From Kitasatospora kifunensis (GTDB lineage Bacteria; Actinomycetota; Actinomycetes; Streptomycetales; Streptomycetaceae): DNA of 64,000 bases. The notes under the pieces were generated by a model. The model was not told where the DNA came from and made no database searches. It saw nothing but the letters and a program-made list of their open reading frames with translations. Position numbers and translations under genes: made by a program. Shown in pieces: positions 21,901-35,300 of this stretch. Position 1 is the first letter of the stretch. Each line of letters begins with the position of its first letter. The DNA lies in NCBI RefSeq assembly GCF_014203855.1, contig NZ_JACHJV010000001.1, positions 124,001 to 188,000 of the forward strand. Reading direction: 5' to 3'.

Positions 21901-24900
21901 TCGCCCGTCAGGTCGGTGCGGATCACCAGGGTGTTGACGAAGAAGCCGACCAGCTCGTCCAGGGCCGCATCGGTACGCCCGGCGACCGCCGAGCCGATCG
22001 GGATGTCGGTGCCCGCGCCCAGGCGGGAGAGCAGCACCGCGAGGGCGCCCTGCAACACCATGAACGTGGTCACACCCTCGGCCCGCGCCACCTCCACCAG
22101 CCGTGCGTGCACCTCGGCGGGAATCTCCACCGGCACCCGGTGGCCGCGGTGGCTCGCCACCGCCGGACGCGGACGGTCGACCGGGAGTTCGAGCTCCTCC
22201 GGCGCACCGGTCAACGCCTCGTGCCAGTAGGCAACCTGACAGCTGATCAGACTCTCGGGGTCCTGCTCGTCACCGAGCAGCTCGCGCTGCCAGAGCGCGT
22301 AGTCGGCGTACTGCACCGCCAGCGGCTCCCACTCGGGCGCCCGGCCCTCGCAGCGCGCCGCGTAGGCCGTCGAGACGTCCTCGGCCAGCGGCGCCATCGA
22401 CCAACCATCACCGGCGATGTGATGGACCGTCACCACGAGAGTCCGCTCCTGTGCCCCGGCCTCGAACAGCCAGGCCCGGATCGGCAGTTCCGTGGAGAGG
22501 TCGAAGGCGTACTCGACGGCGTTCGCCGTCAGGGCCGGGAGCTCGGCCGGTGTGGTCCTGACGACCGCCAGCTCCCAGTCCAGTTCCGCCGCCTTCAGGA
22601 TGTGCTGGTAGGGCTCGCCGTCGGCGGTGGGGAAGGTGGTGCGCAGCACCTCGTGCCGCCCGATCACGTCCCGCAGGGCCGCGCCCAGCGCCTCCTGGTT
22701 CACCTCACCGGAGAGCCGGAGCACGACCGGCACGTTGTAGGTGGCGCTGGGTCCCTCCAGTTGGCCGATGAACCACAGGCGGCGCTGCGCGAACGACAGC
22801 GGCACCCGCTCGGGACGCTCGGCGGCCGTCAGCGCCACCCGGGCCCGGTCGGCACCGGCCAGGCGGGCGGCGAGACCGGCCACCGTCGGCGCCTCGAAGA
22901 GCGAGCGGAGCGACACCTCCACGCCCAGCACGACGCGGATCCTGCTGACCAGTCGGGTGGCGAGCAGCGAGTGGCCGCCCAGGGCGAAGAAGTCGTCGTC
23001 CACGCCGACCTTCTCCAGGCCCAGGATCTGGGCGAACACCGAGCAGAGGATCTCCTCCTGGAGGGTGGCCGGGCCGCGGCCCGAACCCGCCGTGTACTCG
23101 GGGGCGGGCAGCGCCTTGCGGTCCAGTTTCCCGTTGACCGTCAGCGGCAGCACGTCCAGGACCACGACCGCCGACGGGACCATGTGTCCGGGCAGCCGCT
23201 CGACCGCGAAGGCCGCCAGCGACGCCTGGAGTCCGCTGTCGGCGCCCTCGGTGGGGACGACGTAGGCGACCAGGCGCACATCCCCCGGGCTGTCCTCACG
23301 CGCGATGACCGCCGCCTGCGCCAGCTGCGGGTGACCCGACAGCACCGAGGCGACCTCGGCCGGCTCGATCCGGAAACCACGGACCTTCACCTGCTCGTCC
23401 GCCCGGCCCAGGTACTCCAACTGACCGTCCGCGTTCCAACGCGCCACGTCACCGGAGCGGTACATCCGCGCACCCGGCTCGAACGGCGACGCCACGAACC
23501 GCTCCGCCGTGGCAGCCGGCCTGCGGACATACCCACGCGCCAGACCGGCACCCGCGATGTACAGCTCACCCGTCACACCCGGCGCCACCGGAGACAGGAA
23601 CTCATCCAGCACGTACAGCCGCGTGTTCGCGATCGGCCGCCCCACCGGCACCGACTCGCCAACCTCCTGACCGGCCGACACCTCGAACACACAGCACCCG
23701 ACCACCGTCTCCGTCGGACCGTACTCGTTCACCACCACCGAACCCGGCACCCGCGACAACCACGCCCGCACATCCGCACCCTGCAACGCCTCACCACCCA
23801 CCACCACCGTACGAACCGACCCAGCAGCCTCCTCATCGGACAACAACTCCGACAGCAGCGGCAGATGACCCGGCACCACCTTCATCAACCCGAACCCACC
23901 AGCAGCCCGCACCACCTCCGCCAGACCCTCAGCACCACCAGCCGCACTCACCACCACCGCCGAACCCGACACCAACGGCACCAACACACTCGTCACCGTC
24001 AAGTCAAACGCCAGCGAAGTGTGCAACGGCGCACCACCACCAGCCGCCATCCCATACGCCCCCACCGCCCACACCACATAATTCGCCAGACCACCATGCG
24101 TGACCGCCACACCCTTCGGACGACCCGTCGAACCCGAGGTGTAGATCACATACGCCGGATGCCCCGCCACCAGCCCCCGACCCGGCAGCACAGCACCATC
24201 GAACGCAGCCAGCTCAGCCACCGTCACGGCCTCGTCCAGCACCACCACCGCACCCTCGAACCCCGCCACCCGACCACGCAGAACCGCCGCCGTCAGCACA
24301 CACGCCACATCCGCATCCGCCAACGTGAACGCGATCCGCTCCACCGGATACTCCGGATCCACCGGCAGATACGCACCCCCCGCCTTCCAACACGCCACCA
24401 TCGCCACCACCGCATCCACCCCACGCGGCAGACACAACCCCACCACCGACTCCGGCCCCACACCCAGACCCACCAGCAACCGCGCCAGACGATTCGCCCG
24501 CTCATCCAACTCCGCGTAGGAGACCTCGATGCCGTCACAGGCGACGGCCACCGCACCCGGCGTCCGTGCCACCTGCGCCTCGAACAGCTCCGGCACCAAG
24601 GCACCCGACACCGGGACCGCCGTGTCGTTCCACTCGGTGACCACCCGGCGGCGCTCAGCCTCGTCCAGCACGTCCACCGCGCTCAGCCGCAGCTCGGGGA
24701 CGTCCGCCACCGTCGCAAGGACCCGGGCCAGCCGCTGCACCATCCGCTCGACCGAGGCCGCCTCGAACAGGTCCGCCGCCGCGACCACCACGCCGCGCAG
24801 ACCGGCCGGCCGGCCCTCGGCGTCGAACGACTCGCCGACGCTCAACTCCAGGTCGAACTTGGCCGCCCGCGCGTCCGCCGACACTCCCGCCGAGGTCGCC

Positions 24901-26006
24901 CCGGCCTCGATGCCCGACAGGTCCAGCGCCGCCCCTGCGGTGTTCTGCACCGTCAGCATCACCTGGAACAGCGGGTGGCGGGCCAGCGAGCGGGTCGGGG
25001 CCAGCTCCTCGACCAGCCGCTCGAACGGCACGTCCTGGTTCTCGAACGCGGCCCAACCGGCCTCCCGCACCCGGGAGAGCAGTTGGGCGAACGTCGGGTC
25101 CCCGGAGAGGTCCGTGCGCATCACCAACGTGTTGACGAAGAACCCGACCATGTCGTCCAGGGCCACATCCGTACGTCCGGCCACCGAGGCGCCGATCGGG
25201 ATGTCGGTGCCCGCGCCCAGGCGGGAGAGCAGCACCGCGAGCGCGGCCTGCAGCACCATGAACGTGGTCACGCCCTCGGCCCGCGCCACCTCCAGCAGCC
25301 GCGCGTGCACCTCGGCGGGGATCTCCAGCGGCACACCGTGACCGCGGTGGCTGGCCACCGCCGGACGCGCGTGGTCGAAGGGCAGCGCCAGCTCCTCCGG
25401 CGCGCCCGCCAACACGTCACGCCAGTAGGCGACCTGACGTGAGATCACGCTCTCCGGGTCACTGTCCGCGCCGAGCAGCTCGCGCTGCCAGAGCGCGTAG
25501 TCCGCGTACTGCACCGCCAGCGGCTCCCACTCAGGAGCCCGACCCGCGCAGCGCGCCGCATACGCCGCCGAGACGTCCCGGGCCAGCGGCCCCTTCGACC
25601 AACCGTCGCTGGCGATGTGATGGACCGTCACCACCAGGACCTGCTCGTCCGCACCGGCCCGGAACAGCCAGGCCCGGATCGGCACCTCGGACGACAGGTC
25701 GAAGGCGTACCTCGCCGCCTCGCCACAGGCTCCGGCCAGCTCCGAAGGCGCCACCTCGACCACGGAGAGGTCCCAGTCGAGCTCGTCGAGCTTCAGGATG
25801 TGCTGGTAGGGCTCACCGTCGGCCGTCGGGAAAGTGGTGCGGAGCACCTCGTGCCGCCCGATCACGTCCCGCAGGGCCGCACCCAGGGCCTTCTCGTCCA
25901 CCTCGCCCGACAGCCTGATGGCGACCGGAACGTTGTAGGTAGCGCTCGGCCCCTCCAACTGCTGGATGAACCACAACCGGCGCTGCGCGAATGACAACGG
26001 AAACAT
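9195..26006 (-). CDS. NRPS4: five modules and thioesterase, (C-A-T)x5-TE
   Basis: 5603 aa. The start ATG shares one base with the NRPS3 stop (TGATG), with AGGAGGAG just upstream, so the two are coupled. Module order: C-A(Asn)-T, C-A(code DVFSVAIVYK)-T, dual C/E-A(Asn)-T, C-A(Asp)-T, C-A(DMFHMGLVWK, Gly/Hpg-like)-T, TE. All carrier domains keep the GGHSL phosphopantetheine serine and all ordinary C domains keep HHxxxDG. The protein begins directly at the C-domain motif [11 protein letters not shown], with no separate docking domain. It is the last synthetase because it alone has a TE. A-domain blocks are near copies of those in NRPS2 and NRPS3. Confidence 0.97.
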   Translation of the reverse strand: MFPLSFAQRRLWFIQQLEGPSATYNVPVAIRLSGEVDEKALGAALRDVIGRHEVLRTTFPTADGEPYQHILKLDELDWDLSVVEVAPSELAGACGEAARYAFDLSSEVPIRAWLFRAGADEQVLVVTVHHIASDGWSKGPLARDVSAAYAARCAGRAPEWEPLAVQYADYALWQRELLGADSDPESVISRQVAYWRDVLAGAPEELALPFDHARPAVASHRGHGVPLEIPAEVHARLLEVARAEGVTTFMVLQAALAVLLSRLGAGTDIPIGASVAGRTDVALDDMVGFFVNTLVMRTDLSGDPTFAQLLSRVREAGWAAFENQDVPFERLVEELAPTRSLARHPLFQVMLTVQNTAGAALDLSGIEAGATSAGVSADARAAKFDLELSVGESFDAEGRPAGLRGVVVAAADLFEAASVERMVQRLARVLATVADVPELRLSAVDVLDEAERRRVVTEWNDTAVPVSGALVPELFEAQVARTPGAVAVACDGIEVSYAELDERANRLARLLVGLGVGPESVVGLCLPRGVDAVVAMVACWKAGGAYLPVDPEYPVERIAFTLADADVACVLTAAVLRGRVAGFEGAVVVLDEAVTVAELAAFDGAVLPGRGLVAGHPAYVIYTSGSTGRPKGVAVTHGGLANYVVWAVGAYGMAAGGGAPLHTSLAFDLTVTSVLVPLVSGSAVVVSAAGGAEGLAEVVRAAGGFGLMKVVPGHLPLLSELLSDEEAAGSVRTVVVGGEALQGADVRAWLSRVPGSVVVNEYGPTETVVGCCVFEVSAGQEVGESVPVGRPIANTRLYVLDEFLSPVAPGVTGELYIAGAGLARGYVRRPAATAERFVASPFEPGARMYRSGDVARWNADGQLEYLGRADEQVKVRGFRIEPAEVASVLSGHPQLAQAAVIAREDSPGDVRLVAYVVPTEGADSGLQASLAAFAVERLPGHMVPSAVVVLDVLPLTVNGKLDRKALPAPEYTAGSGRGPATLQEEILCSVFAQILGLEKVGVDDDFFALGGHSLLATRLVSRIRVVLGVEVSLRSLFEAPTVAGLAARLAGADRARVALTAAERPERVPLSFAQRRLWFIGQLEGPSATYNVPVVLRLSGEVNQEALGAALRDVIGRHEVLRTTFPTADGEPYQHILKAAELDWELAVVRTTPAELPALTANAVEYAFDLSTELPIRAWLFEAGAQERTLVVTVHHIAGDGWSMAPLAEDVSTAYAARCEGRAPEWEPLAVQYADYALWQRELLGDEQDPESLISCQVAYWHEALTGAPEELELPVDRPRPAVASHRGHRVPVEIPAEVHARLVEVARAEGVTTFMVLQGALAVLLSRLGAGTDIPIGSAVAGRTDAALDELVGFFVNTLVIRTDLTGDPTFGEVLGRVREAGLSAFGHQDVPFERLVEELSPSRSLSRHPLFQVMLTLQNTGAAALELPGVQAGAAVAGASAGTRAAKFDLELSVGESFDAEGRPAGLRGVLVAAADLFDVASVERMVERWVRVLAAMADSTQLRLSAVDVLGEAERRRVLVEWNDTAVEVASVTVPELFEAQVARTPDAVAVACDGIEVSYAELDARANRLARYLVGQGVGPESMVAVCMERGVDLMVALFGVLKAGGAYLPVDPAYPAERISYLFEDAAPVVALVSAGTAEVVSQSTAAVVVLDSPVVVETLTALPSGGLGTEERLAPVTPGHPAYVIYTSGSTGRPKGVVVEHRSVAALLAWASREFSAEEFTRVLAATSLNFDVSVFELFGPLVSGGSIEIVRDLLALADQERGPWPVSLISAVPSAFAQVLGGSGLDARARTVVLAGEALTAQAVGSIRKALPGVRVANIYGPTEATVYSTAWYTDGEVDSTPPIGRPISNARVYVLDGSLRPAPVGVAGELYIAGAGLARGYLRRAGLTAERFVADPYGPAGSRLYRTGDLVRWSTDGQVEYLGRVDEQVKVRGFRIELGEVQAVVAAHPQVAQAAVVAREDVAGDKRLVAYVVPTDGDAGLGALVREFTAERLPGHMVPSAVVVLDALPLSVNGKLDRKALPAPEYAVGVGRGPSSVREEILCAAFAEVLGLASVGVDDDFFALGGHSLLVVRLVEVLRERGVSVSVRALFQTPTVAGLAVAAGAEQVVVPANAIPAEAREITPEMLPLVELSAAEVERIVAGVEGGAANVADVYPLAPLQEGLLFHHLMADGGEDAYVLPTVLEFDTRARLDAFVDALQQVVDRHDILRTAIVWEGLREPVQVVWRRAALPVETVELDPQGTDPVAELLAVAGLSMDLGRAPLIGLHTAAAPDGERWLALLRMHHMVQDHTAVEVLLGEVRAFLAGRGGELDEPLPFRDFVAQARAGVARSEHERYFTQLLGDVTEPTAPFGVVDARGDGAGVVRGVLGFAPELTGRVREVSRRLGSSPATLLHVAWARVLAAVSGRDDVVFGTVLFGRMNAGAGADRVAGPFMNMLPVRVRTDELGALAAVSAMRGQLAELLEHEHAPLAVAQQASGVPADTPLFTSMFNYRHTTGRGPGEDTDDNGGGLEGVRTVLVMDRTNYPLSVAVDDKGDWMGLAVDAVAPIDPVAVAGLVGTAVENLVAVLEAALEGGPDVGLSSVGVLGAAERRRVVTEWNDTAVEVSGVLVPGLFEAQVVRTPGAVAVVCDGVELSYGELDERANRLAHYLVGQGVGAESVVGLCLPRGVDMVVAVLAVWKAGAGYLPVDPEYPAERVSFMLADCGVAVLLSVEEVLDELPVGRLRSVALDDRMVVASVAGCPSSAPGVPVVADGLAYVIYTSGSTGRPKGVAVTHGGLANYVVWAVGAYGMAGGGGAPLHSSLAFDLTVTSVLVPLVSGSAVAVSEAGGAEGLAEVVRAAGGFGLMKVVPGHLPLLSELLSDEEAAGAARTVVVGGEALQGADVRAWLERAPGSVVVNEYGPTETVVGCCVFEVSVGQEVGESVPVGRPIANTRLYVLDGSLRPVPVGVAGELYIAGVQLARGYVRRAGVTAERFVANPFEPGARMYRSGDVARWGADGQLEFLGRADEQVKVRGFRIEPAEVASVVSGHPQVAQAAVVAREDSPGDVRLVAYVVPAGDGVDVAGLPGVVRQFAGQQLPEHMVPAAVVVLDALPLTGNGKLDRKALPAPEHTASGAGRGPATVQEEILCSVFAQVLGLESVGVEEDFFVLGGHSLLAVRLISRIRVVLGLEVSLRELFETPTVAELAARLAGADRARVALTAGERPERVPLSFAQRRLWFIGQLEGPSATYNAPIALRLSGDVDRAALGAALRDVIGRHEVLRTVFAVADGEPYQRILTMDELDWELSMVQVASADLAEASVAAAKYAFDLASEVPIRASLLSAGPDEQVLVVTVHHIASDGWSMAPLAQDVSTAYAARCEGRAPEWAPLPVQYADYALWQRELLGDEQDPESLINRQVAYWRETLAGAPEELGLPFDRPRPSVASHRGHRAELDVPAEVHAGLLEVARAEGVTTFMVLQAALAVLLSRLGAGTDIPIGSANAGRTDEALDDLVGCFVNTLVLRADLSGNPTFGEVLERVREAGLSGFAHQDVPFERLVEELAPSRSMARHPLFQVVLTKQNTIEAVLDLQGVRAGGVSAGERAAKFDLDVMVGEVFDAEGGPVGLRGSVTVAADLFDAGVAGRIAGGLARVLELLAGDPGLRLSAVDVLDAGERRQVLTGWNDTAVEVPSLMVHQLFEAQAARVPDAVAIVADGIGVSYGELDARANRLAHYLVGQGVGPESVVGLSLPRGVEMIAAILAVWKAGAGYLPIDPVQPAERIAFMMRDSRAALVLTTDETLEDLPSVGVRLVAVDGTLVAMQLAAAPVSAPRVSVVPDGLAYVIYTSGSTGRPKGVAVTYGSLANYVSSVPSRVGFGAAGGRYALLQAQATDLGNTVVFASLATGGELHVLDEEAVTDPAAVAGYLADRRIDYLKAVPSHLAALSAAGSGGAAGVLPGRSLVLGGEAASPALVGELLAAAGGCGVFNHYGPTEATIGVATTRLTEELVATGVVPIGSPIGNTALYVLDEFLSPVAPGVVGELYIAGAGLARGYVGRAGLTAERFVASPFVAGVRMYRTGDRARWTADGQVVFLGRADDQVKVRGFRIEPAEVASVLSGHPLVEQAVVVAREDSPGDVRLIAYVVPADEDLDEGGLSAGVRKFAGQRLPEHMVPAAVVVLEALPLTGNGKLDRKALPAPDFAAALAVGGRRAATLQEEILCLAFAEVLGLPSVGVEDDFFDLGGHSLLAVRLVSRIRVVLGVELSLGVLFEAPTVAGLAARLAEAGAARVALTAAERPERVPLSYGQRRLWIIHQVEGPSATYNIPVSVQLAGEVDAEALRAAFRDVLGRHEVLRTVFPVADGEPYQHVLTTDELAWELSVAEVAPAELAAAVAEARAHAFDLSAEVPIRAWLFKAGPQEQVLVVVVHHIATDGWSRAPLARDLSTAYAARCEGRAPQWAPLPVQYADYALWQRDTLGDSQDPDSLISRQVAYWREALAGIPEELELPTDRVRPAVAGHQGHRLPLEIPAQVHARLLEMARAEGVTMFMVLHGALAVLLSRLGAGTDIPIGSAIAGRTDEALDELVGYFVNTFVLRTDLSDDPTFREVLARVREAGLGAFAHPDVPFERLVEELSPARSLARHPLFQVMLLLENTAEAVLDLPGLRAGGTPSGASVVKFDLDVSMHEVLDAKGEPAGLRGAVVGAVDLFDRESVERIAERLTRVLAALAADPGVRLSAVDVLADGERQRMLTEWNATEAQVPDTTVVELFEAQVARTPDTVALVFEDVELTYAELDARANRLARYLVGRGVGPESVVAVVFERTVDLVVALLGVIKAGAAYLPIDPNYPADRIAYVIADSGAVCLVTGEGMRARLTEFEVEIEDQSGVPVVLLDSPEVVGELAGLAGGTLTDGERTGALRPEHPMWVIYTSGSTGRPKGVLVEHRAIVNFLVAMQDRFALSADDRLLAVSTHGCDMAGFEFYLPLVNGARMVLASQDQVFDPWAMRTLIRSTGATIVHATPSLWRGLVADAEDPMDWTKVRAMIGAEALPSDLARTLLARTPTLTNLYGPTETTVWSTAKELQADAVDVSSIGTPVGNTQVYVLDDGLCPVPAGVAGELYIAGQGMARGYLGRPALTAGRFVACPFGTGGERMYRTGDVVRWSASGDLQYLGRADDQVKVRGFRVELGEIEAVLASHATVAQAVVLVREDTPGDQRLVAYVVPTRQAAALEAEALGQAVRALAQDRLPGYMVPSAVVAIEKLPLMPNGKLDRKALPAPERSAAEVASAREVTAFEGSLCDAFAEVLGRETVGVEEDFFALGGHSLLAVRLVERLRERGVTIAVRDLFAAPTVTELMKRMSLSSVQDSLEVLLPIRAQGDKPPFFLIHPAGGLSWCYMPLARYVANDIPLYGLQARGLDGTSELAGSVREMAADYIEQIRSVQQSGPYHLLGWSFGAAVAHEMAVQLRAAGEEIGALVVLDQYPADRQAQAEAADGAEQREVDPQVRLSRVVEFVRQEAGQALGATTDEEFESLARIYLNHGEIGRTHEYGRFDGDVLVVVAQQDRPEGAATVEAWRPYAAGDISEFGLPCTHYELSKPEILAQVWSAVSQRLGIEG
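9961..13145 (-). other. NRPS4 module 5: C-A(Gly/Hpg-like)-T
   Basis: The C domain starts [14 protein letters not shown], slightly different from the other modules, and has HHIATDGWS. The A domain differs from all others here: its A4 core reads [11 protein letters not shown] where others have xxFDxSxxE. The pocket reads DMFHMGLVWK. The frame around it ([32 protein letters not shown]) resembles glycine-activating actinobacterial domains (DILQLGLIWK). The Phe and His at pocket positions 3 and 4 resemble Hpg (DIFHLGLLCK). Substrate: Gly or Hpg, unresolved. Confidence 0.7.
13146..16355 (-). other. NRPS4 module 4: C-A(Asp)-T
   Basis: An L-type C domain (HHIASDGWS). The A-domain pocket is DLTKVGHIGK, the classical aspartate code. 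The A domain is a near-exact copy of NRPS2 module 5 over about 1.8 kb. The carrier motif is [14 protein letters not shown]. Confidence 0.85.
13449..15233 (-). repeat. Asp A-domain duplicated block (copy a)
   Basis: About 1.78 kb that by eye is almost base-for-base the same as 43208-44992 (constant offset 29,759). It runs from the A10 motif back to the end of the preceding C domain. Identity ends abruptly at 15233, where the two copies switch to unrelated bases. A shorter related stretch lies at about 26590-27450. Confidence 0.85.
16356..19677 (-). other. NRPS4 module 3: dual C/E-A(Asn)-T
   Basis: The C domain starts with the linker [13 protein letters not shown] and [23 protein letters not shown], the N-terminal His motif of dual condensation/epimerization domains, and has HHMVQDHT in place of HHxxxDG. 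It should epimerize the residue of module 2. The A-domain pocket DLTKVGEVGK differs from the asparagine code (DLTKLGEVGK) only by Val for Leu. Confidence 0.8.
19678..22805 (-). other. NRPS4 module 2: C-A(DVFSVAIVYK)-T
   Basis: An L-type C domain (HHIAGDGWS). The pocket reads DVFSVAIVYK; I cannot assign a substrate with confidence. The A domain is a near copy of NRPS2 module 2. The carrier domain is of the kind that precedes dual C/E domains ([19 protein letters not shown]), so its residue should become D here, unlike in NRPS2. Confidence 0.8.
19861..21410 (-). repeat. A-domain duplicated block (copy a, DVFSVAIVYK)
   Basis: About 1.55 kb nearly identical to 52776-54325 (offset 32,915). Identity ends just after the carrier-domain start on one side and in the C-A linker on the other. 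Confidence 0.85.
22806..26006 (-). other. NRPS4 module 1: C-A(Asn)-T
   Basis: An L-type C domain ([12 protein letters not shown]) that accepts the chain from NRPS3. The pocket DLTKVGEVGK predicts asparagine. The middle of the A domain is nearly the same DNA as NRPS4 module 3. Confidence 0.82.
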
Positions 26007-29000
26007 CAGGACTCCTCCTGGTTACGCATCGGCCGCAACGCCGGCCTAGCTGACTTCTGAGTTCCAAGCTTTTCTGCAAGCCCTGCCACCGTCGGCGTGT
26101 CCAACAACACCCGCAGCGGCACCTCCACACCCAACATCGCCCGGATCAGGCTCACCAGGCGGACCGCCAGCAGTGAGTGCCCCCCGAGCTCGAAGAAGTC
26201 GTCCTCCACCCCCACCGCAGGCAGCCCCAGCACCTCGGCGAACGCCGTGCAGAGGGCCTCCTCCTGCGGGGTCGACGGCCGGCGCTCGGCATGCGTCGTG
26301 GCGGACTCCGGAGCGGGAAGGGCCTTGCGGTCCAGCTTCCCGTTGCCCGTCAGCGGCAGTTGCTCCAGCACCACCACCGCCGAGGGCACCATGTGCTCGG
26401 GCAGGCGCTGCGCGACGAACTGGCGCACCGCCTTCGGAAGCCCCTCGTCACGCGCACCGTCGGTGTCCGTCGGAACGACGTAGCCGATCAGGCGGGTGTC
26501 CCCCGCGGTGTCCGCACGGGCGACCACCACCGCTTGCGCGACCTGCGGGTGCCCGGCCAGCGCGGCCTGCACCTCACCAGGCTCGATCCGGAAACCACGC
26601 ACCTTCACCTGATCATCCGCACGACCCAGGAACACCACCTGGCCATCGGCCGTCCACCGCGCCCGGTCGCCCGTGCGATACATCCGCGCCCCTGCGGCGA
26701 ACGGGTTCGCGACGAACCGCTCGGCCGTCAGACCTGCCCGGCCCACGTAGCCGCGCGCCAACCCGGCACCCGCTATGTACAGTTCGCCCACCACGCCCGG
26801 CACCACGGGGGCGAGCGAGGCGTCCAGCACGTACAGTGCCGTGTTGCCGATCGGCGAACCGATCGGAACGACGCCAGTGGCCACCAGCTCCTCGGTCAGG
26901 CGGGTGGTCGCGACACCGATCGTCGCCTCGGTCGGACCGTAGTGGTTGAACACCCCACACTCACCGGCCGCCGCCAGCAACTCACCCACCAGCGACGGGG
27001 ATGCCGCCTCGCCGCCCAGCACCAGCGAACGACCCGGCAGCACACCCGCCGCACCACCGCTGCCGGCCGCACTCAGCGCCGCCAGATGCGAAGGCACCGC
27101 CTTCAGATAATCGATCCGACGATCCGCCAAGTAGCCGGCCACAGCTGCCGGATCGGTCACCGCCTCCTCGTCCAGAACGTGCAGCTCACCACCGGTCGCC
27201 AGACTCGCGAACACCACCGTGTTCCCCAAGTCGGTCGCCTGCGCCTGCAACAGCGCATACCGCCCACCAGCCGCACCGAACCCCACCCGAGACGGCACCG
27301 ACGACACATAGTTCGCCAACGAGCCGTACGTCACCGCCACACCCTTCGGACGGCCCGTCGAACCCGAGGTGTAGATCACATACGCCAGACCGTCCGGCAC
27401 AACCGACACCCGCGGCGCCGACACGGGAGCAGCCGCCAGCTGCATCGCCACCAGCGTCCCGTCCAGGGCCACGAAGCGCTTGCCTGCCGGCAGGTCGTCC
27501 AGGATCTCCTCGGTCGTCAGCGTCAGCGCGGCCAGACTGTCGCGCATCATGAACGCGATCCGCTCCGTGGGCTGCGCCGGATCGAGCGGCAGGTACCCCG
27601 CACCGACCTTCCAGACCGCCAGGATCGCCGCGATCATCTCGACGCCACGGCCCAGGCAGAGCGCCACCACCGACTCCGGGCCCACCCCCTGACCCAGCAG
27701 GTAGTGCGCCAACCGGTTCGCCCGCGCGTCCAGCTCCGCGTACGACACCGCCGCACCCTCGGCGACGATCGCCACCGCATCGGGCGTCCGCGCCACCTGG
27801 GCCTCGAACAGCTGGTGCACCATCGGGGACGACGGCTCGGTTGCCGTGTCGTTCCACTCCACCAGGACCTGCCGGAGCCCGGCCTCGTCCAGCACCCGGA
27901 TCGCGCTCAGCGGGAGGTCCGGACCGCCGTCGAGCGCCTCCTCCAGTGCGGCCACCAGGTTCTCCATGACCGTGCAGACCAGCTGCGCCACCGCCGCCGA
28001 GTCCACGGGAGCGACGGCGTCCACGTCCAGCCCGATGCCGTCACCGTTGTCGTGCGTGCCGACCCAGAGGGGGTAGTTGTTGCGTGCCCGCGAGGTGACC
28101 GTCCTGATGCCCTCGAATCCGCTCTCGATGTTCTGTTCCGAGGAACGTTCGGTGTTGTGGCGGTAGTTGAGGATCGAGGTGAACAGCGGTGTGTCGCCCG
28201 GCACGCCGCTGGCCCGCTGCGCCAGCGAGAGCGGCGCGTGCTCGTGCTCCAGCAGCTCGGCCAGCTGACCACGCATCGCCGACACCGCCGCCAGCACGCC
28301 GAGTTCGTCCACCCGCACGCGCACCGGCAGCGTGTTGATGAAGGGGCCCGGCGCCCGGTCGGAGCCGGCACCGGCGTTCATCCGGCCGAACAGCACCGTG
28401 CCGAAGACCACGTCGTCGCGACCGCTGACCGCGGCCAGCACCCGCGCCCACGCCACGTGCATCACCGTCGCCGCGCTGGCGCCCAGCCGCCGGGTGACCT
28501 CGCGCAGCCGCCCGTTCAGCTCCGGCGCGAACCGCACCCGGGTCTGGACCGAGTCCATGACGTCCCCGCGCGTGTCCACCAGCCCGAACGGCGCGGTGGG
28601 CTCGGTCACGTCACCCAGCAGTTCCGCGAAGTAGCGCTCGTGCTCCGCACGCGCCACCCCGCCGCGCGCCTGCGCCACGAAGTCACGGAACCGCAGCGGC
28701 TCGGGCAGCTCCTCCCCGCGACCGGCGAGGAAGGCCTGGACCTCCTCGAGCATCACCTCCAGCGCGGTGTGGTCCTGGACGATGTGGTGCATGCGCAGCA
28801 GCGCCAGCCACCGGTCGCTTCCCGGCTCGGCCGCCGTGTAGAGATCGATCAGCGGGGCCCGCCGCAGGTCCATCGACAGGCCGGCGGACGCACGCAGCTC
28901 GCCCATCGGGTCCGTACCCTGGGGATCCAGGACAACGGTCTCGACCGGCAGTGCCGCGTGCCGCCAGACCACCTGGACGGGCTCGCGCAGCCCCTCCCAG

Positions 29001-29340
29001 GCGATGCCGGTGCGGTAGATGTCGTGCCGGTCCACCACCCGCTGCAGCGCCTCCACGAGAGCGTCCAACCGGGCCCGCGAGTCGATCTCCAGAGCCATCG
29101 CCATCACGTAGGCGTCCTGCCCGCCGTCCGCCATCAGGTGGTGGAAGAGCATGCCCTCCTGCAGCGGGGCGAGGGGGTAGACGTCGGCGACGTTGGCCGC
29201 GCCGCCTTCGACGGTGGCCACGATCCGCTCGACCTCCTCCACCGAGAGATCGATCAGCGGGAGCATCGCCGGGGTGATCTCCTGGGCGCCCGCCGGAATC
29301 GCGTTCGCCGGAACCACCACCTGCTCGGCACCCGCAACCG
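26006..29340 (-). other. NRPS3 module 3: dual C/E-A(Asp)-T
   Basis: A dual C/E domain ([28 protein letters not shown]). Pocket DLTKVGHIGK, aspartate. The A-domain core is the third copy of the Asp block of NRPS4 module 4 and NRPS2 module 5, with more divergent flanks. Ends in the inter-protein tail [16 protein letters not shown]. Confidence 0.85.
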
Positions 29341-32300
29341 CCGCCAGACCCGCCACCGTCGGCGTCTGGAACAGCACCCGCACGGAAACCGACACCCCTC
29401 GCACTCGCAGCCACTCGACCAGACGAATCGCCAGCAGGGAGTGACCACCCAGCGCGAAGAAGTCATCGTCCACGCCGACGCTCGCAAGCCCGAGGACCTC
29501 GGCGAACGCCGCGCAGAGGATCTCCTCACGCACGCTCGACGGCCCACGGCCCGAACCGGACACGTACTCGGGCGCCGGCAGCGCCTTGCGGTCCAGCTTG
29601 CCGTTCACCGACAACGGCAGCGCCTCCAGCACCACCACCGCCGACGGAACCATGTACTCCGGCAGCCGCCCGGCAACGAACTCACGCACCAGCGCCGGCA
29701 GACCCTCAACACCATCAGCAGGAACGACGTAGGCGACCAGGCGCTTGTCACCCGCAACGTCCTCGCGGGCAACCACCGCCGCCTGCGCCACCTGCGGGTG
29801 CGCGGCCACCACCGCCTGCACCTCACCAGGCTCGATCCGGAAACCACGGATCTTCACCTGCTCATCCGCACGACCCAGATACTCCACCTGACCACCGGCA
29901 TTCCACCGCGCGATATCACCCGTGCGATACAGACGCTCGCCCGCCGCAAACGGCGAAGCCACGAACCGCTCCGCCGTCAGACCCGCACGCCCCACATACC
30001 CACGCGCCAACTGCACACCCGCCAGATACAGTTCACCGCCCACACCCACCGGCACCGGCCGCAGACCCGCATCCAGCACATACACGCGGGTGTTGGCGAT
30101 CGGCGCACCGATCGGCACCGACCCGCTCAGCTGCCCCGGGACGCACTGCCACGCCGTGACATCGACGGAGGCCTCGGTGGGCCCGTACAGGTTGTGCAAC
30201 TCCGCACCCGGCAGAACATCGAAGAAACGCCCCTGCACCTCCAACGGCAGCGCCTCACCCGAACACACCACCACCCGCAGACTCACACACCCCACAGCCG
30301 CAGGCTCCCGCAGGAAGACCTCCAGCATCGACGGCACGAAGTGCGCCGTCGTCACCCCCGTCTCCCGCACCAACTCGGCGATGTACCCCGGCTCACGATG
30401 CCCACCAGGACGCGCAACAACCAGAGCCGCACCCTCCAACAACGGCCAGAAGAACTCCCACACCGACACATCGAACCCGAACGGCGTCTTCTGCAACACC
30501 CGATCCGCAGCCGTCAACCCATACCGCGCCTGCATCCAGGCCAGACGGTTCACAATCCCCGCATGCGGGACCATCACACCCTTCGGACGACCCGTCGACC
30601 CCGACGTGAAGATCACATACGCCGGGTGCGACGGCGACAGCACCCGACCCGACAGAACCGAACCCTCCAGCGCGGCCAGCGCCTCAACCGTCCCACGCTC
30701 GTCCACCACGACGCGGGCAACACCCGCCGGCAGCACACCCGCCAGCGCCTCGGTGGTCAGCGCACACACCGCACCCGCCGCCTCCAGCGTGTACCCGATC
30801 CGATCCACCGGATACTCCGGATCCACCGGCAGATACGCACCACCAGCCTTCACCACACCCAACAGCGCCACCACCAACTCAACACCGCGCTCCATACACA
30901 CCGCAACAACCGACTCCGGGCCAACACCCCGACCCACCAACAACCGCGCCAGACGATTCGCCCGCGCATCCAACTCCGCAAACGACACCTCAACACCATC
31001 AAACACAACCGCCACAGCCTCAGGAGCAGAAGCAACCCGAGCCTCGAACAACTCCGGCAACGTGCCCACCGGCACCTCAACAGCAGTGTCGTTCCACTCC
31101 ACCAACAACTGCCGACGCTCAGCCTCACCAAGAACATCGACCGCACTCAGCGGCAGGTCCGAACCGGCCACCAGCGCCGCCTCCAACGCGGCAACCAGGC
31201 TCTCCACAGCCGTGCGAAGCAACGCGCCCACAGCCTGCGGGTCGACCGGAGCGACCGCGTCCACGGCCAGCCCGATCCCGTGGCCGTCGTCATCAACCGC
31301 GACCGACAGCGGGTAGTTGGTGCGCTCCCGCGCGAAGACTGTCCTGATGCCCTCGACGCCCGTGTCATCGCCCGCGTCGACGTCCTCGGCGACCGGTCGG
31401 CCGCTGTTGTGGCGGTAGTTGAACATCGAGGTGAACAGCGGCCGGTCGCCCGCCACTCCGCTCGCCTGCTGGGCGACGGCGAGCGGTGCGTGCTCGTGCT
31501 CCAGCAGCTCGGCCAACTGCCCGCGCATCGCGGACACCGCCGCCAGTACGCCGAGTTCGTCCGTCCGGACACGTACCGGCAGCGTGTTGATGAAGGGGCC
31601 CGGCACCCGCTCCGAGCCTGCGCCGGCGTTCATCCGCCCGAACAGGACGGTCCCGAAGACCACGTCGTCGCGGCCGCTGACCGCGGCCAACACGCGCGCC
31701 CACGCCACGTGCATCACCGTCGCCGTGCTGGCGCCCAGTCGGCGGGAGACCTCCCGCAGCCGACCGGCCAGCTCGGGCTCGAACCCGATCCGCGCCTCGA
31801 CCGAGTCCATGCCGTCGCCACGCACGTCCAACAACCCGAACGGCGCCGTCGGCTCATCGACGTCGCCCACCAGCTGCGCGAAGAAACGCTCGTGGGCCGA
31901 ACGCTCGACTCCGCCGCGCGCCTGCGCCACGAAATCGCGGAACGGCATCGGCGCCGCCAACTCCCCACCGCGACCGGTGAGGAAGGCCTGCACCTCGCCT
32001 AGCACGACCTCCAGCGCGGTGTGGTCCTGCACCATGTGGTGCGCCCGCACCAGCGCCAGCCACCGGCCCGTGCCCGGCTCGGCCGCCACATGCAGCTGGA
32101 TCAGCGGCGCCTGGCCAAGCTTCATCGAGAGGCCGCCCAGGGCGACCAACTCGGCTACCGGGTCCGTGCCCTGCGGATCCAGGACGACGGTCTCGACCGG
32201 CAGCACGGCCCGGCGCCAGACCACCTGGACGGGCTCACGCAGGCCCTCCCAGACGATCGCCGTGCGCAGGATGTCGTGCCGGTCCACCACGCGCTGCAGC

Positions 32301-35300
32301 GCGTTCAGGAAGTCGTCCAACCGCGTGCGCGAGTCGAACTCCAGCACGGTCGGCAGGACATAGGCGTCCTCGCCGCCGTCCGCCATCAGGTGGTGGAAGA
32401 GCAGACCCTCCTGCAGCGGAGCGAGAGGGTAGACGTCGGCGACGTTGGCCGCGCCGCCTTCGACGGTGGCCACGATCCGCTCGACCTCCTCCACCGAGAG
32501 ATCGATCAGCGGGAGCATCTCGGGGGTGATCTCCTGGGCGTCCACCGGGATCGCGTTCGCCGGAACCACCACCTGCTCGGCACCTGCGACCGCCGCCAGA
32601 CCCGCCACCGTGGGCGTCTGGAACAGCACCCGCACGGAAACCGACACCCCGCGCACTCGCAGCCACTCGACCAGGCGGATCGCCAGCAGGGAGTGACCAC
32701 CCAGCGCGAAGAAGTCATCGTCCACGCCGACGCTCTCCAGCCCGAGGACCTCGGCGAAGGCCGTGCAGAGGATCTCCTCACGCACGCTCGACGGGCCACG
32801 GCCCGAACCGGACACGTACTCGGGCGCCGGCAGCGCCTTGCGGTCCAGCTTCCCGTTCACCGACAACGGCAGCGCCTCCAGCACCACCACCGCCGACGGG
32901 ACCATGTACTCCGGCAGCCGCCCGGCGACGAACTGGCGCACAGAAGCAGCCAGTTGCTCGTCAGCCTCGGCAGGGACAACGTAGGCGACCAGGCGCTTGT
33001 CACCCGGGACATCCTCACGAGCGACCACCGCCGCCTGCGCCACCTGCGGGTGCGCGGCCACGACCGCCTGCACCTCACCAGGCTCGATCCGGAAACCACG
33101 GATCTTCACCTGCTCATCCGCACGACCCAGATACTCCACCTGACCGCCGGCATTCCACCGCGCGATATCACCCGTGCGATACAGACGCTCGCCCGCCGCA
33201 AACGGCGAAGCCACGAACCGCTCCGCCGTCAGACCCGCACGCCCCACATACCCACGCGCCAACTGCACACCCGCCAGATACAACTCACCACCCACACCCA
33301 CCGGAACCGGGCGCAGACCCGCATCCAGCACATACACCCGGGTGTTGGCAATCGGCGCACCAATCGGCACCGAACCAGACTCCTGCCCCGGAACGCACTG
33401 CCACGCCGTGACGTCCACGGAGGCCTCCGTCGGCCCGTACAGGTTGTGCAACTCCGCACCCGGCAGGACCTCGAAGAAACGCCCCTGCACCTCCAACGGC
33501 AGCGCCTCACCCGAACACACCACCACCCGCAGACTCGTGCACCCCACAGCCGTCGGCTCGGTCAGGAACGCCTGCAGCATCGACGGCACGAAGTGACTGA
33601 CCGTCACCCGCTCCCGCTGGATCAACTCCGCCAGATACCCCGGCTCACGATGCCCACCAGGCCTGGCCACCACCAGTGCGGCGCCCTCCAGCAACGGCCA
33701 GAAGAACTCCCAGACGGAAACGTCGAACCCGAACGGCGTCTTCTGCAACACCCGATCCGCAGCCGTCAACCCGTACCGCGCCTGCATCCAGGCCAGACGG
33801 TTCACAATCCCCGCATGCGGGACCATCACACCCTTCGGACGACCCGTCGACCCCGACGTGAAAATGACATACGCCGGGTGCGAGGGCAGCAGGCCACACT
33901 CACCCAGCGCACCGCCGTGCAGCTGTGCCAACTCCGCCAGCACCGCTGCCTCGTCAACCACCACGCGCGCCGCACCATCGGGCAGCAGCCCGCCCAGCCC
34001 GGACGTCGTCAGCACGCACTCCGCGCCCGCCGCCTCCAGCGTGTACCCGATCCGATCCACCGGATACTCCGGATCCACCGGCAGATACGCACCACCAGCC
34101 TTCACCACACCCAACAGCGCCACCACCAACTCAACACCGCGCTCCATACACACCGCGACCACCGACTCCGGGCCAACCCCCCGACCCACCAGCAACCGCG
34201 CCAGACGATTCGCCCGCGCATCCAACTCCGCAAACGACACCTCAACACCCTCGAACACCACCGCAACCGCATCCGGCGTCCGCGCAACCCGAGCCTCGAA
34301 CAACTCCGGCAACGTGCCCTGCGGCGCCTGGGCATCGGTGTCGTTCCACTCCACCAACAACTGCCGACGCTCAGCCTCACCAAGAACATCGACCGCACTC
34401 AGCGGCAGGTCCGAACCGACCGCCAGCGCCTCCAGCACCCGGGCCCAGCGCTCCACCATTGCCTCGACCGAGGCCGCGTCGAAGAGGTCCGCCGCGGCGA
34501 TCACCGCGCCGCGCAGACCGGCCGGCCGGCCCTCGGCGTCGAAGACCTCGGCCGCGCTGACCTCCACGTCGAACTTCGCGGCCGACACGCCCGCCGACAG
34601 CCTGCCGGCCTGCTGCACCCCGGAGAGGTCCAGTGCCGTCCGCTCGACGTTCTGTACCGTCAACAGCACCTGGAACAGCGGGTGTCGGGCCAGCGAGCGG
34701 CTCGGGGCCAGCTCCTCGACCAGCCGCTCGAACGGCACGTCCTGGTGCGCGAACGCCGAGATCCCGGCCTTCCGCACTCGGGCCAGCAGCTCGCGGAAGG
34801 TCGGGTCGCCCGACAGGTCGGTACGGATCACCAGGGTGTTGACGAAGAGGCCGACCATGTCGTCCAGGGCCTCGTCGGTGCGGCCGGCCACGGCCGCGCC
34901 GATCGGGATGTCGGTGCCCGCGCCCAGGCGGGAGAGCAGCACCGCGAGCGCGGCCTGCAGCACCATGAACACCGTCGCGCCCTCGGCCTGCGCCACCTTC
35001 AGCAGGCGCGTGTGCACCTCGGCGGGGATCTCCAACGGCACGGCGTGCCCGCGGTGGCTGGCCATCGTGGGGCGCGGGCGGTCGAAGGGCAGTGCCAGCT
35101 CCTCCGGTGCACCGGCCAACGTGTCGCGCCAGTAGGCGACCTGACGGGAGACCACGCTCTGCGGGTCGCTGTCCGCGCCGAGCAGCTCGCGCTGCCAGAG
35201 GGCGTAGTCGGCGTACTGCACCGCCAGCGGCTCCCACTCGGGGGCCCGGCCCTCGGACCGTGCCGTGTACGCCGCGGAGACGTCACGGGCCAGCGGGCCC

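Noticed and set aside
13311..25442. A plus-strand open frame of over 4000 codons opposite NRPS4, with similar ones at 37043-44995 and 48830-58327.
   Set aside because: They are antisense to continuous, motif-complete NRPS frames. They consist of Arg/His/Gln/Pro-rich low-complexity text, have no domains, and arise from GC-rich codon bias.
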